This document shows, in pieces, positions 10,014 through 18,248 of a stretch of DNA of 64,000 nucleotides (the stretch's first letter is position 1; each line of letters begins with the position of its first letter). The position numbers and the translations under genes were made by a program. Below the pieces are notes generated by a model. The model worked only from the letters and a program-made list of their open reading frames with translations. It had not been told where the DNA came from and did not search any database. Origin of the DNA: Thalassobaculum sp. OXR-137 (GTDB lineage: Bacteria > Pseudomonadota > Alphaproteobacteria > Thalassobaculales > Thalassobaculaceae); contig NZ_CP139715.1 in assembly GCF_034377285.1 (NCBI RefSeq), positions 2,526,001-2,590,000 on the forward strand, in the 5' to 3' direction.

Positions 10014-11255
10014 ATGGCGCAGCTTCATTCCGGGATCGGACTCCTGGCGATCTTCGCGATCGCCTGGGCGCTGAGCGAGGATCGTCGCGCCGTCGGCTGG
10101 CGGGTGCCGGCGGTCGGCATCGTCCTGCAGGTTGTCCTGGCATTGGCGATGCTGAAGGTCGCCGTCCTGCGCGACGGGGTGGCCGCGCTGAACGACGCCT
10201 TCCTGGCCCTGCAGGCGGCGACCAAGGCCGGGACCTCCCTGGTCTTCGGCTATCTCGGCGGGGCAGCGCTGCCGTTCCAGGAGACCTATCCGGGCGCCGC
10301 CTTCGTGCTGGCGTTCCAGGCGCTGCCGCTGGTTCTGGTCGTCAGCGCGCTGACCGCGGCGCTGATCCATCTGCGGATCCTGCCGTGGATCGTGCGCGGC
10401 TTCGCGGCGGCGCTGGAGCGGGCCTTCGGGATCGGCGGTCCGGTCGGGCTGTGCTGTGCCGCCAACGTGTTCTTCGGGATGATCGAGGCGCCGCTGTTCG
10501 CTCGCAACTACCTGCACCGGCTCGACCGGGGCGAGCTGTTCATGGTCATGACCGCCGGCATGGCGACCATCGCCGGGACCGTGCTGGCGCTCTACGGCAG
10601 TTTCGTGGCGCCGGTGGTGGAGAACGGCATCGGCCATCTGATCACCGCCTCGATCATCAGCGCGCCGGCGGCCATCGCCATCGCCGCGATCATGGTGCCG
10701 CGCCACGGCCCGCCCACCCCCGGCCATCTGGAGATCGTCTCGCCCGCCGCCAACCTGATGGACGCGATCACCCAGGGGACCGAGCAGGGGCTGAAGCTGT
10801 TCCTGTCGATTCTCGCCATGCTGCTGGTCATGGTCGCCCTGGTCAGCCTGGTCGACACGGTGCTCGGGCTGCTGCCGGAGATCCAGGGCAGGCCGGTGAC
10901 CCTGGGCATGCTCTTCGGCTGGCTGTTCGGCCCCCTGGTCTGGATGATCGGCATTCCCTGGGAGGAGGCGGGGGAGGCCGGCCGTCTGATGGGAACCAAG
11001 ACGGCGCTGAACGAGCTGCTGGCTTATCTGGAGTTCGCCAGGCTTCCGGAGGGCACCCTGAGCGAACGCTCCGAACTGATCATGCTCTATGCGCTCTGCG
11101 GCTTCGCGAATTTCGGCAGCCTGGGGATCATGATCGGCGGGCTGGCCACGATGATGCCGGATCGGCGCGGAGAAATCGCCGGGCTGGCGCCGAAATCCCT
11201 TGTTGCGGGGACGCTCTCCACCCTGTCCACCGGGGCGGTGGTGGGGCTCCTGTGA
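10014..11255 (+). CDS. Concentrative nucleoside transporter (CNT/NupC family)
   Basis: A 413-residue inner-membrane carrier that takes up nucleosides with H+ or Na+. Family landmarks are the re-entrant loops and helices: GAALPFQETYPGAAFVLAF has the shape of the first substrate-binding hairpin, and GTKTALNELLAYLEF matches the conserved G-x-K-x-x-x-N-E-F/L-x-A segment that binds the nucleoside. CGFANFGSLGIMIGG matches the conserved C-terminal helix. An upstream in-frame extension of 38 codons is rejected because it is basic and unlike the family; GGGGGTG lies close before the chosen ATG. The gene stands alone between the VOC gene and the peptide ABC operon. Confidence 0.9.
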   Translation: MAQLHSGIGLLAIFAIAWALSEDRRAVGWRVPAVGIVLQVVLALAMLKVAVLRDGVAALNDAFLALQAATKAGTSLVFGYLGGAALPFQETYPGAAFVLAFQALPLVLVVSALTAALIHLRILPWIVRGFAAALERAFGIGGPVGLCCAANVFFGMIEAPLFARNYLHRLDRGELFMVMTAGMATIAGTVLALYGSFVAPVVENGIGHLITASIISAPAAIAIAAIMVPRHGPPTPGHLEIVSPAANLMDAITQGTEQGLKLFLSILAMLLVMVALVSLVDTVLGLLPEIQGRPVTLGMLFGWLFGPLVWMIGIPWEEAGEAGRLMGTKTALNELLAYLEFARLPEGTLSERSELIMLYALCGFANFGSLGIMIGGLATMMPDRRGEIAGLAPKSLVAGTLSTLSTGAVVGLL

Positions 11256-11481
11256 ACCGCTGCTAGAAAATCCGCTCTGACGCGGCTGTGCTGCATGTGC
11301 ACATTGACGCGGTTGGTATCCCCCGGTTAAGTCCCCCCGACGTGCCGGGCCTGGGGCTCGGCGCCAACAATGCGAACGTCGGCCTCTGCCGTTCCGATTC
11401 TGGCGTTTTCTCGGATCGGCTACGTGTTGGACCGTCGTCCATTGGCACACACGTGGGAGCTAGTTGTAATGCGTAAATCTT

Positions 11482-13062
11482 TTGCTGGCCGCCGCTACGG
11501 CAGCCGCAGTCCTTGGAGCTTTTGGCGCCACCTCGGCGGATGCCAAGACCTTCAAGTGGGCCTTCCAGGGCGATGCACAGTCGCTCGATCCGTACTCGCT
11601 GAGCGAGACCTTCACCCTCAGCCTGCAGGGCAACATCTACGAGGGTCTGATCCGCCGCGGTCCGGACCTGCAGATCGAGCCGGCCCTGGCCGAGAGCTGG
11701 GAAATCGTCGAGCCGACCCGCTGGCGCTTCAACCTCCGCAAGGGCGTGAAGTTCCAGAACGGCAACGACTTCAATGCCGATGACGTGCTGTTCTCCGCCG
11801 AGCGCGTGCGCAAGGAAGGCTCCGACCTCAAGGGCCGCCTCGCAGGCGTCGTCGACGTTGTGAAGGTCGACGACTACACGGTCGACTTCGTCACCGAAGT
11901 GCCGGTCCCGACCCTCGCGAACGAGTGGGGCACCTGGTACATCATGGACAAGGAGTGGTCCGAGGCCAACGGCGCCGAGGATCCGACCGACGTGACCGCC
12001 GGCAAGGAGAACTACTCCACCCGGAACGCGAACGGCACGGGTCCGTTCATGATCAAGTCGCGCGAGACCGACGTGAAGACGGTCCTGGTCCCGAACCCGA
12101 ATTGGTGGGATGACGCGAACAAGAACCACAACCTGACCGAGGTGATCTTCACCCCGATCGGCTCCGACTCCACCCGCGTGGCCGCGCTGCTGTCGGGCGA
12201 GATCGACATGATGTACCCGGTGCCGGTTCAGGACATGAACCGCCTGGAGAGCGACCCGAACACGGAAGTCCTGGGCGGCCCGGAGCTGCGCACGATCTTC
12301 CTGGGCATGGATCAGGAGCGCGACGAGCTGCTGCATTCCAGCGTCAAGGGCAAGAACCCGTTCAAGGACGTCCGCGTCCGTGAGGCGTTCTACCGCGCGA
12401 TCGACGTCGAGCTGATCCAGAAGAAGGTGATGCGCGGCCTGTCGACCCCGTCGGCCCTCATGATCTCGCCGCTGCTGTACAAGTATTCCGACGAGTTCAA
12501 GCGCCTGGAGCCGGATGCCAAGCTGGCCAAGAAGCTGCTGACCGAAGCCGGCTATCCGGACGGTTTCGAGATCACCCTGGACTGCCCGAACAACCGCTAC
12601 GTCAACGACGAGGCGATCTGTCAGGCGGTCGTGGCAATGCTGGCCCGCATCGACGTGAAGGTGAATCTGCTCGCTCAGCCGAAGGCCCAGTATTTCGCCA
12701 AGATCCTGGCCCCGAAGCGGGACACCAGCTTCTACCTGCTGGGCTGGACGCCGAGCTCGCTGGATAGCTGGAACGTGATGTTCAACATCATCGGCACCCC
12801 GGACCTGGAAAGCGGCCGCGGCAAGTTCAACAACGGCGGCTACTCCAACGCCCGGTTCGACGAGCTGACCGACCTGGTCCTCTCCGAGACCGACGAGGAG
12901 AAGCGGAACGACTACATCCGCGAGGCCTACACGATCCTGCACGACGAGCGCGGCTACATCCCGCTCCACCAGCAGGCTCTGGCCTGGGGCAAGCGCAGCA
13001 ACATTTCGCTGGTGCAGCGCGCCGATAACCAGTTCATGCTTGACTACGTCAAAGTGGACTGA
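11482..13062 (+). CDS. Peptide-type ABC transporter substrate-binding protein (apparent frameshift at the start)
   Basis: A periplasmic solute-binding protein of family 5 (SBP_bac_5; dipeptide, oligopeptide or nickel type) with about 505 mature residues. It shows the family pattern AFQGDAQSLDPYSLSE and IYEGLIRRGPDLQIEPALAESW. It feeds the permeases and ATPases directly downstream. The frame as sequenced can only begin at a TTG at 11482 (a stop lies 15 bases before), which leaves a signal peptide without its basic n-region. An ATG at 11469 with GGGAG nine bases upstream is one base out of frame. Removing one T from the T4 run at 11480-11483 gives MRKSLLAAATAAAVLGAFGA with an ADA cleavage site. 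I infer a sequencing error or a true frameshift mutation. Confidence 0.9.
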   Translation: MLAAATAAAVLGAFGATSADAKTFKWAFQGDAQSLDPYSLSETFTLSLQGNIYEGLIRRGPDLQIEPALAESWEIVEPTRWRFNLRKGVKFQNGNDFNADDVLFSAERVRKEGSDLKGRLAGVVDVVKVDDYTVDFVTEVPVPTLANEWGTWYIMDKEWSEANGAEDPTDVTAGKENYSTRNANGTGPFMIKSRETDVKTVLVPNPNWWDDANKNHNLTEVIFTPIGSDSTRVAALLSGEIDMMYPVPVQDMNRLESDPNTEVLGGPELRTIFLGMDQERDELLHSSVKGKNPFKDVRVREAFYRAIDVELIQKKVMRGLSTPSALMISPLLYKYSDEFKRLEPDAKLAKKLLTEAGYPDGFEITLDCPNNRYVNDEAICQAVVAMLARIDVKVNLLAQPKAQYFAKILAPKRDTSFYLLGWTPSSLDSWNVMFNIIGTPDLESGRGKFNNGGYSNARFDELTDLVLSETDEEKRNDYIREAYTILHDERGYIPLHQQALAWGKRSNISLVQRADNQFMLDYVKVD

Positions 13063-13081
13063 AGCATTCGGATACTAAACC

Positions 13082-13123
13082 GGTCCTGGTCCGCCTGAGG
13101 GTGGGCCAGGACCACCGATTTTT
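13082..13123 (+). terminator. Intra-operon hairpin terminator/attenuator
   Basis: GGTCCTGG (13082-13089) pairs perfectly with CCAGGACC (13106-13113), followed by ACCGATTTTTG. It lies between the binding-protein gene and the first permease gene. Such partial terminators usually let the binding protein be made in excess over the membrane parts; that role here is inferred. Confidence 0.7.
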
Positions 13124-13153
13124 GACCTTTTTCGGTTTCAGGTTGCGCGCCCT

Positions 13154-14143
13154 ATGGTCGCTTTCATTCTAAGACGGTTGATACAATCGCTATTCGTCAT
13201 GTTCTTCGTGGCGCTGGTATCGTTCTCGATGTTCCGGTTCGTCGGCGACCCGGTGAACCAGATGGTCGGCATCGAGACCAGCATCGCGGAACGCGAAGCC
13301 CTGCGCGAGCGTCTCGGCCTTAACGATCCGTTCCTGGTCCAGTTCGGCCGGTACATCTCCAAGGCCGCCACCGGCGAGTTCGGGGTCTCCTATCAGCACA
13401 AGCGCCCGGTGGCCGAGATGCTGGTGGAGCGGATGCCCGCGACGCTGGAACTGGCGCTGGTCTCGGCGGTGTTCTCGCTTCTGGTCGGCGTGCCCATGGG
13501 CGTCTATGCAGGCCTGAACCGCGACGGTTTCCTGTCCAAAGTATTGTTGTCCGTATCCCTGGTGGGCATCAGCCTGCCGACCTTCCTGATCGGTATTCTG
13601 CTGATCTTCTTCTTCTCCGTTCAGCTCAACTGGCTGCCCTCGTTCGGGCGCGGCGGGCTGGTGGATATCGGGCTGTGGAAGACCGGGTTCCTGACCCTGG
13701 ACGGCTGGAAGTCGCTGATCATGCCGTCGATCACCCTGGGTCTGTTCCAGCTCACCCTGATCATGCGTCTGGTGCGCTCCGAGATGCTCGAAGTGCTGCG
13801 CACCGACTACATCAAGTTCGCCAGGGCCCGGGGGCTGTCCAACCGCGCCGTCCATTTCGGCCACGCGCTGAAGAACACGCTGGTCCCGGTGATCACCATC
13901 ACCGGCCTGCAGCTCGGCTCGATCATCGCCTTCGCGATCATCACCGAGACCGTGTTCCAGTGGCCGGGCATGGGGCAGATGTTCCTGCAGGCGGTGACCA
14001 ACGTCGATATCCCGATCATGGCGGCGTATCTGATGCTGATCGCCTTCTTCTTCGTCGTGATCAACCTGATCGTGGACATGCTCTACTACGTGGTCGACCC
14101 GCGCCTGCGCGTGGATACCGGAAAGGCCAGCGGCCATGGCTGA
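13154..14143 (+). CDS. Peptide-type ABC transporter permease (DppB-like)
   Basis: A 329-residue inner-membrane permease of the DppB/OppB type with about six membrane helices. It begins with the characteristic ILRRLIQSLFVMFFVALVSF helix. The periplasmic loop (GLNDPFLVQFGRYISKAATGEFGVSY) is typical, as is the cytoplasmic EAA coupling loop near residue 218 (TDYIKFARARGLSNRAVHFG). It pairs with the DppC-like protein encoded next, whose start codon overlaps this gene's end by eight bases, suggesting translational coupling. Part of the operon 11.4-17.2 kb. The ligand cannot be deduced from the permease. Confidence 0.92.
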   Translation: MVAFILRRLIQSLFVMFFVALVSFSMFRFVGDPVNQMVGIETSIAEREALRERLGLNDPFLVQFGRYISKAATGEFGVSYQHKRPVAEMLVERMPATLELALVSAVFSLLVGVPMGVYAGLNRDGFLSKVLLSVSLVGISLPTFLIGILLIFFFSVQLNWLPSFGRGGLVDIGLWKTGFLTLDGWKSLIMPSITLGLFQLTLIMRLVRSEMLEVLRTDYIKFARARGLSNRAVHFGHALKNTLVPVITITGLQLGSIIAFAIITETVFQWPGMGQMFLQAVTNVDIPIMAAYLMLIAFFFVVINLIVDMLYYVVDPRLRVDTGKASGHG

Positions 14144-15083
14144 TACCAACATGACCAAGGGGTCTGGGATGTTCGACGGCGTGCGCCGGTTCTTCGACGG
14201 CGACATCTGGTACAGCTTCACCCGGTCGCCGGTGACCATGCTCGCCGCGGCGGTGACCTTCCTGTACTTCTTCATGGCGGCCTTCGGGCCGCTGGTGGCG
14301 CCGCACAATCCGTTCGATCTGGCGTCGATCTCGCTGCTCGACGCCTCGCTGCCGCCGGCCTGGATGGAAGACGGCGATCCGCGCTTCCTGCTGGGCACCG
14401 ACATCCAGGGCCGCGACGTGCTGTCGGCGATCATCTACGGCAGCCGCGTCTCGCTGCTGATCGGCTTTGCCAGCGTGATCCTGTCGCTGATCCTGGGGGT
14501 CGGCCTCGGCCTGATCTCCGGCTTCGTCGGTGGCGCGATCGACGCCTTCATCATGCGCGTCGCCGAGATCCAGCTCTCCTTCCCCTCGATCCTGATCGCC
14601 CTGCTGATCAACGGCGTGCTGCGCGGCGTGATCGAGCTGCAGAACCAGGCCGACTTGGCCTATGCGGTGCTGATCCTGTCCATCGGCCTGTCGAACTGGG
14701 TGCAGTACGCCCGTACGGTGCGCGGCTCCACCATGGTCGAGCGCAACAAGGAATACGTCCAGGCGGCCCGCGTCATCGGCATCCGGCCGTCGCTGATCAT
14801 GTGGCGCCACATCCTGCCGAACGTGCTCGGCCCGGTGCTGGTCATCGCCACCATTCAGCTCGCGCTGGCGATCATCGCGGAGGCGACCCTGTCGTTCCTC
14901 GGTGTCGGCCTGCCGCCGACCGAGCCGTCGCTCGGCACGCTGATCCGCGTCGGCAACGACTACCTGTTCTCCGGCGAATGGTGGATCACGATCTTCCCCG
15001 GCGCCGCCCTGGCCATTCTGGTGCTCGCCGTCAACCTCCTGGGCGACTGGCTGCGTGACGCCCTGAACCCGAAGCTGCGCTGA
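14136..15083 (+). CDS. Peptide-type ABC transporter permease (DppC-like)
   Basis: A 315-residue DppC/OppC-type permease. After a short cytoplasmic tail it has a first membrane helix (SPVTMLAAAVTFLYFFMAAF) and the conserved periplasmic element FLLGTDIQGRDVLSAIIYGSRVSLLIG. The EAA loop is seen as KEYVQAARVIGIRPSLIMWRH, and the C terminus NLLGDWLRDALNPKLR is the hallmark ending of this family. It forms a heterodimer with the preceding DppB-like protein and receives energy from the two ATPases encoded downstream. Its start overlaps the preceding gene; the next gene begins four bases after its stop. Confidence 0.93.
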   Translation: MADTNMTKGSGMFDGVRRFFDGDIWYSFTRSPVTMLAAAVTFLYFFMAAFGPLVAPHNPFDLASISLLDASLPPAWMEDGDPRFLLGTDIQGRDVLSAIIYGSRVSLLIGFASVILSLILGVGLGLISGFVGGAIDAFIMRVAEIQLSFPSILIALLINGVLRGVIELQNQADLAYAVLILSIGLSNWVQYARTVRGSTMVERNKEYVQAARVIGIRPSLIMWRHILPNVLGPVLVIATIQLALAIIAEATLSFLGVGLPPTEPSLGTLIRVGNDYLFSGEWWITIFPGAALAILVLAVNLLGDWLRDALNPKLR

Positions 15084-15087
15084 TCCG

Positions 15088-16128
15088 ATGCCCCTGCTTG
15101 AAGTCGAAAACCTCGTCGTAGAGTTCCCCACCCGCCGGGGCACGCTGACCGCCGTCAACGACATCTCGCTGCATATCGATGAGGGCGAGGTGCTGGGCGT
15201 GGTCGGCGAGTCCGGCGCCGGCAAGTCCATGACCGGGGCCGCCATCATCGGCCTGCTGGAACCGCCGGGCCGGGTCGCCAGCGGCAAGATCCTGCTCGAG
15301 GGCGAGCGGATCGACAATCTGCCCTACGAGAAGATGCGGCGGATCCGCGGCAAGCGGATCGGCGCGATCTTCCAGGATCCGCTGACCAGCCTGAACCCGC
15401 TCTACTCGGTCGGCCGTCAGCTGGTGGAGACGATCCAGACCCATACCGACATGACGCCGACCCAGGCGCGGGCCCGGGCTATCGAGCTGCTGACCGAAGT
15501 CGGGATTCCGGCGCCGGAGAGGCGGGTCGACCAGTTCCCGCACCAGTTCTCCGGCGGCATGCGCCAGCGCGTGGTGATCGCGCTCGCGCTCTGCGTGAAC
15601 CCGCGGCTGATCATCGCCGACGAGCCGACCACCGCACTCGACGTGTCGATCCAGGCGCAGATCATCGCCCTGCTGAAGCGGCTGTGCCGCGAGCACGGCA
15701 CCGCTGTCATGCTGGTGACCCACGACATGGGCGTCATCGCCGAGACCGCCGACCGGGTTGCGGTGATGTATGCCGGCCGGATCGCCGAGATCGGTCCGGT
15801 GCGCGAGGTGATCAAGAACGCCAAGCATCCCTATACCCACGGCCTGATGGGCTCGATCCCGTCGATCGGCCATGACAGCGAGCGGCTGGAGCAGATCCCC
15901 GGCTCGATGCCGCGGCTGACCGACATCCCGACCGGCTGCGCCTTCAATCCGCGCTGCCCGCACGCCTTCGACAAGTGCCGCACCGTGCGCCCGGACCTGC
16001 TGCCCGTGGAGGACAGCTGGACCGCCTGCTGGCTGTACGATGGCCAGGACGGGCGGAGCAAGGATGCGTCGAAGACGCTGGTGGCGAACACCAAGGCCGA
16101 TGCTGTGCTGGAGAAGAACAATGGCTGA
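15088..16128 (+). CDS. Peptide-type ABC transporter ATPase (DppD-like)
   Basis: A 346-residue ATPase of the DppD/OppD family. Walker A is GESGAGKSM, with Met in place of the usual Thr/Ser at its last position, which is common in DppD proteins. The Q-loop is FQDPLTSLNPLYSVG, the signature FSGGMRQRVVIA, Walker B LIIADEPTTALD and the H-loop THDMG. The C-terminal extension with spaced cysteines (CAFNPRCPHAFDKC) is the oligopeptide/dipeptide transporter tail that often holds an Fe-S cluster or metal. It starts four bases after the DppC-like gene and its end overlaps the next ATPase by eight bases. Confidence 0.93.
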   Translation: MPLLEVENLVVEFPTRRGTLTAVNDISLHIDEGEVLGVVGESGAGKSMTGAAIIGLLEPPGRVASGKILLEGERIDNLPYEKMRRIRGKRIGAIFQDPLTSLNPLYSVGRQLVETIQTHTDMTPTQARARAIELLTEVGIPAPERRVDQFPHQFSGGMRQRVVIALALCVNPRLIIADEPTTALDVSIQAQIIALLKRLCREHGTAVMLVTHDMGVIAETADRVAVMYAGRIAEIGPVREVIKNAKHPYTHGLMGSIPSIGHDSERLEQIPGSMPRLTDIPTGCAFNPRCPHAFDKCRTVRPDLLPVEDSWTACWLYDGQDGRSKDASKTLVANTKADAVLEKNNG

Positions 16129-17224
16129 GGCGGTGGCGAAGAAGCGCGAGGCCCGGGCGAAGATCCGCGATGCGGGCGGCCATGAGGTCGCCATGCTCAA
16201 GGTCCAGGGGCTGAAGCGTCATTTCGACGTGTCGGCTCCCTGGCTGAACCGGATGATCGAGCGCCAGCCCAAGCAGACCCTGCGGGCGGTCGACGGCATC
16301 GACTTCGAGATCGGCCAGGGCGAGACCTTCGGACTGGTCGGTGAGTCCGGCTGCGGCAAGTCCACGGTTGCGCGGCTGATCGTCGGGCTGTACGGCCCGA
16401 CGGAAGGATCGATCGAGTTGGAGGGCCGGGACATTGCCGGCCTGTCGCGCCAGCAGATGGCGCCGATGCGCCGCCGGCTGCAGATGATCTTCCAGGATCC
16501 CTATGCCAGCCTGAACCCGCGCTGGCGGGTGCGCGACATCATCGCCGAGCCGATCCGTGCCTTCGGCCTGGCCGAGGGTCCGGCGGCGATCGACGCCCGC
16601 GTCGGTCACCTGCTGGAGACGGTGAAGCTGAACCCGCGCGACGGCGAGAAGTACCCGCACGAGTTCTCCGGCGGTCAGCGCCAGCGCATCTCGATCGCGC
16701 GTGCTCTGGCGTCGGAGCCGGAGTTCCTGGTCTGCGACGAGCCGACCTCGGCGCTGGACGTGTCGGTGCAGGCGCAGATCCTGAACCTGATGAAGGATCT
16801 GCAGCGCGAGTTCGGGCTGACCTATCTGTTCATCAGCCACAACCTGGCGGTCGTCTATCACATCAGCGACCGGGTCGGTGTCATGTACCTGGGCAAGCTG
16901 GTCGAGGTGGCGCCGGCCAAGACGCTGTTCGCGACGCCGCGCCATCCCTACACGCGACTGCTGCTGGACACGATCCCGGATCTGGACATGACCGGCCGCG
17001 AGCGGATGCCGGTGGCCGGCGAAGTGCCGAACCCGATCAATCCGCCGTCGGGCTGCACGTTCCATCCGCGCTGCCCCTTCGCCAACGACCGCTGCCGGGC
17101 GGAGATCCCGAAGCCGCGCGCGCTGGGCGACGGCGCCATCGTGGCCTGCCACGGCATCGAGGAAGGCCGCATCCCGGACAGCCCGATCCTGGCGCCGCCG
17201 GCGCGGCCGGAGGGCCTGGCCTGA
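16121..17224 (+). CDS. Peptide-type ABC transporter ATPase (DppF-like)
   Basis: A 367-residue ATPase of the DppF/OppF family, partner of the DppD-like protein. It has Walker A GESGCGKST, the Q-loop segment FQDPYASLNPRWRV, signature FSGGQRQRISIA, Walker B FLVCDEPTSALD and the SHNLAVV H-loop. The C-terminal cysteine-containing tail reads CTFHPRCPFANDRC. An upstream frame extension is rejected because it lies inside the preceding gene and is low-complexity; the ATG at 16121 overlaps the DppD stop, a normal coupling arrangement. This is the last gene of the operon and is followed by a strong terminator. Confidence 0.93.
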   Translation: MAEAVAKKREARAKIRDAGGHEVAMLKVQGLKRHFDVSAPWLNRMIERQPKQTLRAVDGIDFEIGQGETFGLVGESGCGKSTVARLIVGLYGPTEGSIELEGRDIAGLSRQQMAPMRRRLQMIFQDPYASLNPRWRVRDIIAEPIRAFGLAEGPAAIDARVGHLLETVKLNPRDGEKYPHEFSGGQRQRISIARALASEPEFLVCDEPTSALDVSVQAQILNLMKDLQREFGLTYLFISHNLAVVYHISDRVGVMYLGKLVEVAPAKTLFATPRHPYTRLLLDTIPDLDMTGRERMPVAGEVPNPINPPSGCTFHPRCPFANDRCRAEIPKPRALGDGAIVACHGIEEGRIPDSPILAPPARPEGLA

Positions 17225-17229
17225 CGACA

Positions 17230-17257
17230 ACGGCGCCTTCGGGCGCCGTTTTCTTTT
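17230..17257 (+). terminator. Rho-independent terminator of the peptide ABC operon
   Basis: An eight-pair stem ACGGCGCC / GGCGCCGT with a stabilising TTCG tetraloop is followed by TTTTCTTTT. It begins six bases after the stop of the last ATPase gene. Confidence 0.92.
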
Positions 17258-17327
17258 GCGGACGGCCGGACGGTTTGCCACCGTCGTCGGCGCTGACCAC
17301 CCGATGGTTTCGGATCGAGGGCATGTC

Positions 17328-18248
17328 ATGATCACCGTCTTCGGCTCACTCAACGTCGATCTTCTGTTCAATCTCGACCGGCTGCCGGCACCCGGCGAGA
17401 CCGTGCTGACCCGCGAGATCGTGCAGCTTCCCGGCGGCAAGGGGGCGAACCAGGCGACCGCCGCCGCCAGGGCGGGTGCACGGACCCGGTTCGTCGGCTG
17501 CGTCGGCGAGGACGGGCTCGGGGCGCCCGTGCTGGACTCGCTGTCGGCCGCCGGCTGCGACGTCTCGGGCGTGCGGGCGGTTCCCGGGGCCACCGGCACG
17601 GCCGTGGTGATGGTGGAGCGCTCGGGAGAGAATCAGATCGTCGTCGGCAGCGGCGCCAACATGGCGGTGACCGCCGCCCTGCTGGACGGCATCGGACTCG
17701 GGTCGGGCGACACGCTCGTCTGCCAGATGGAAATCCCGCAAGCGGCGACCGAGGAAGCCCTGGCGGCGGCAAAGCGGGCGGGTGCGCGTACCGTCCTCAA
17801 TCTCGCGCCGGCCCGGCCCCTGTCGCCGGAGGTGCTGCGCACCGTCGATCTGCTGGTTCTGAACCAGGGCGAGGCGGCGGTGCTGGCAGGCGGTTCGGCA
17901 CCGGCGGCTCAGACCGCACGCGGCCTTGCGGCGACTCACGGCCTGACCTGCGTCATCACCCTGGGCGGCGAGGGGGCGATTGCGGCGATGCCGGACGGCC
18001 GCGGTTACAGGGTCGCCACGCTGCCGGTGCAGGCGGTCGACACGGTCGGCGCGGGCGACGCTTTCGTCGGCATGCTGGCGGCCGCTCTCGATGCCGGGCG
18101 CGTCCTCCCGGATGCGCTGCGGCGGGCGTCCGTGGCGGCCGGACTTACCTGCACGCGTCCGGGCGCGGCCGCCGCTCTGCCGGACGCGGCGGAGATCGAC
18201 GGCGCGCTCTCAGCCCTGGCCGGGGCGACGGATCTCGGTCACGGTTAG
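17328..18248 (+). CDS. Ribokinase-like PfkB-family carbohydrate kinase
   Basis: A 306-residue PfkB-family kinase, most like ribokinase, which phosphorylates D-ribose or a similar sugar or nucleoside at the 5 position. It has the N-terminal motif VFGSLNVDLLFNLDRLPAPGET, the substrate-binding GGKGANQATAAARAGA and the C-terminal anion hole with catalytic Asp, DTVGAGDAFVG. GAGGG lies six bases before the ATG of MITVFGSLN; an earlier in-frame start gives a non-homologous extension. Its stop lies 39 bases inside the 3' end of the opposite-strand membrane protein gene. With a nucleoside carrier some 6 kb upstream, a nucleoside or ribose salvage role is plausible but only inferred. Confidence 0.9.
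   Translation: MITVFGSLNVDLLFNLDRLPAPGETVLTREIVQLPGGKGANQATAAARAGARTRFVGCVGEDGLGAPVLDSLSAAGCDVSGVRAVPGATGTAVVMVERSGENQIVVGSGANMAVTAALLDGIGLGSGDTLVCQMEIPQAATEEALAAAKRAGARTVLNLAPARPLSPEVLRTVDLLVLNQGEAAVLAGGSAPAAQTARGLAATHGLTCVITLGGEGAIAAMPDGRGYRVATLPVQAVDTVGAGDAFVGMLAAALDAGRVLPDALRRASVAAGLTCTRPGAAAALPDAAEIDGALSALAGATDLGHG

Noticed and set aside
11480-11483. Programmed slippage at the T-run of the binding-protein gene
   Set aside because: A run of four T residues is too short for transcriptional slippage, and no stimulatory pseudoknot or internal Shine-Dalgarno is evident.
16040-16121. An upstream start for the DppF-like ATPase
   Set aside because: The extension is Arg/Trp-rich and lies inside the DppD-like gene; the ATG at 16121 overlaps the DppD stop as usual.
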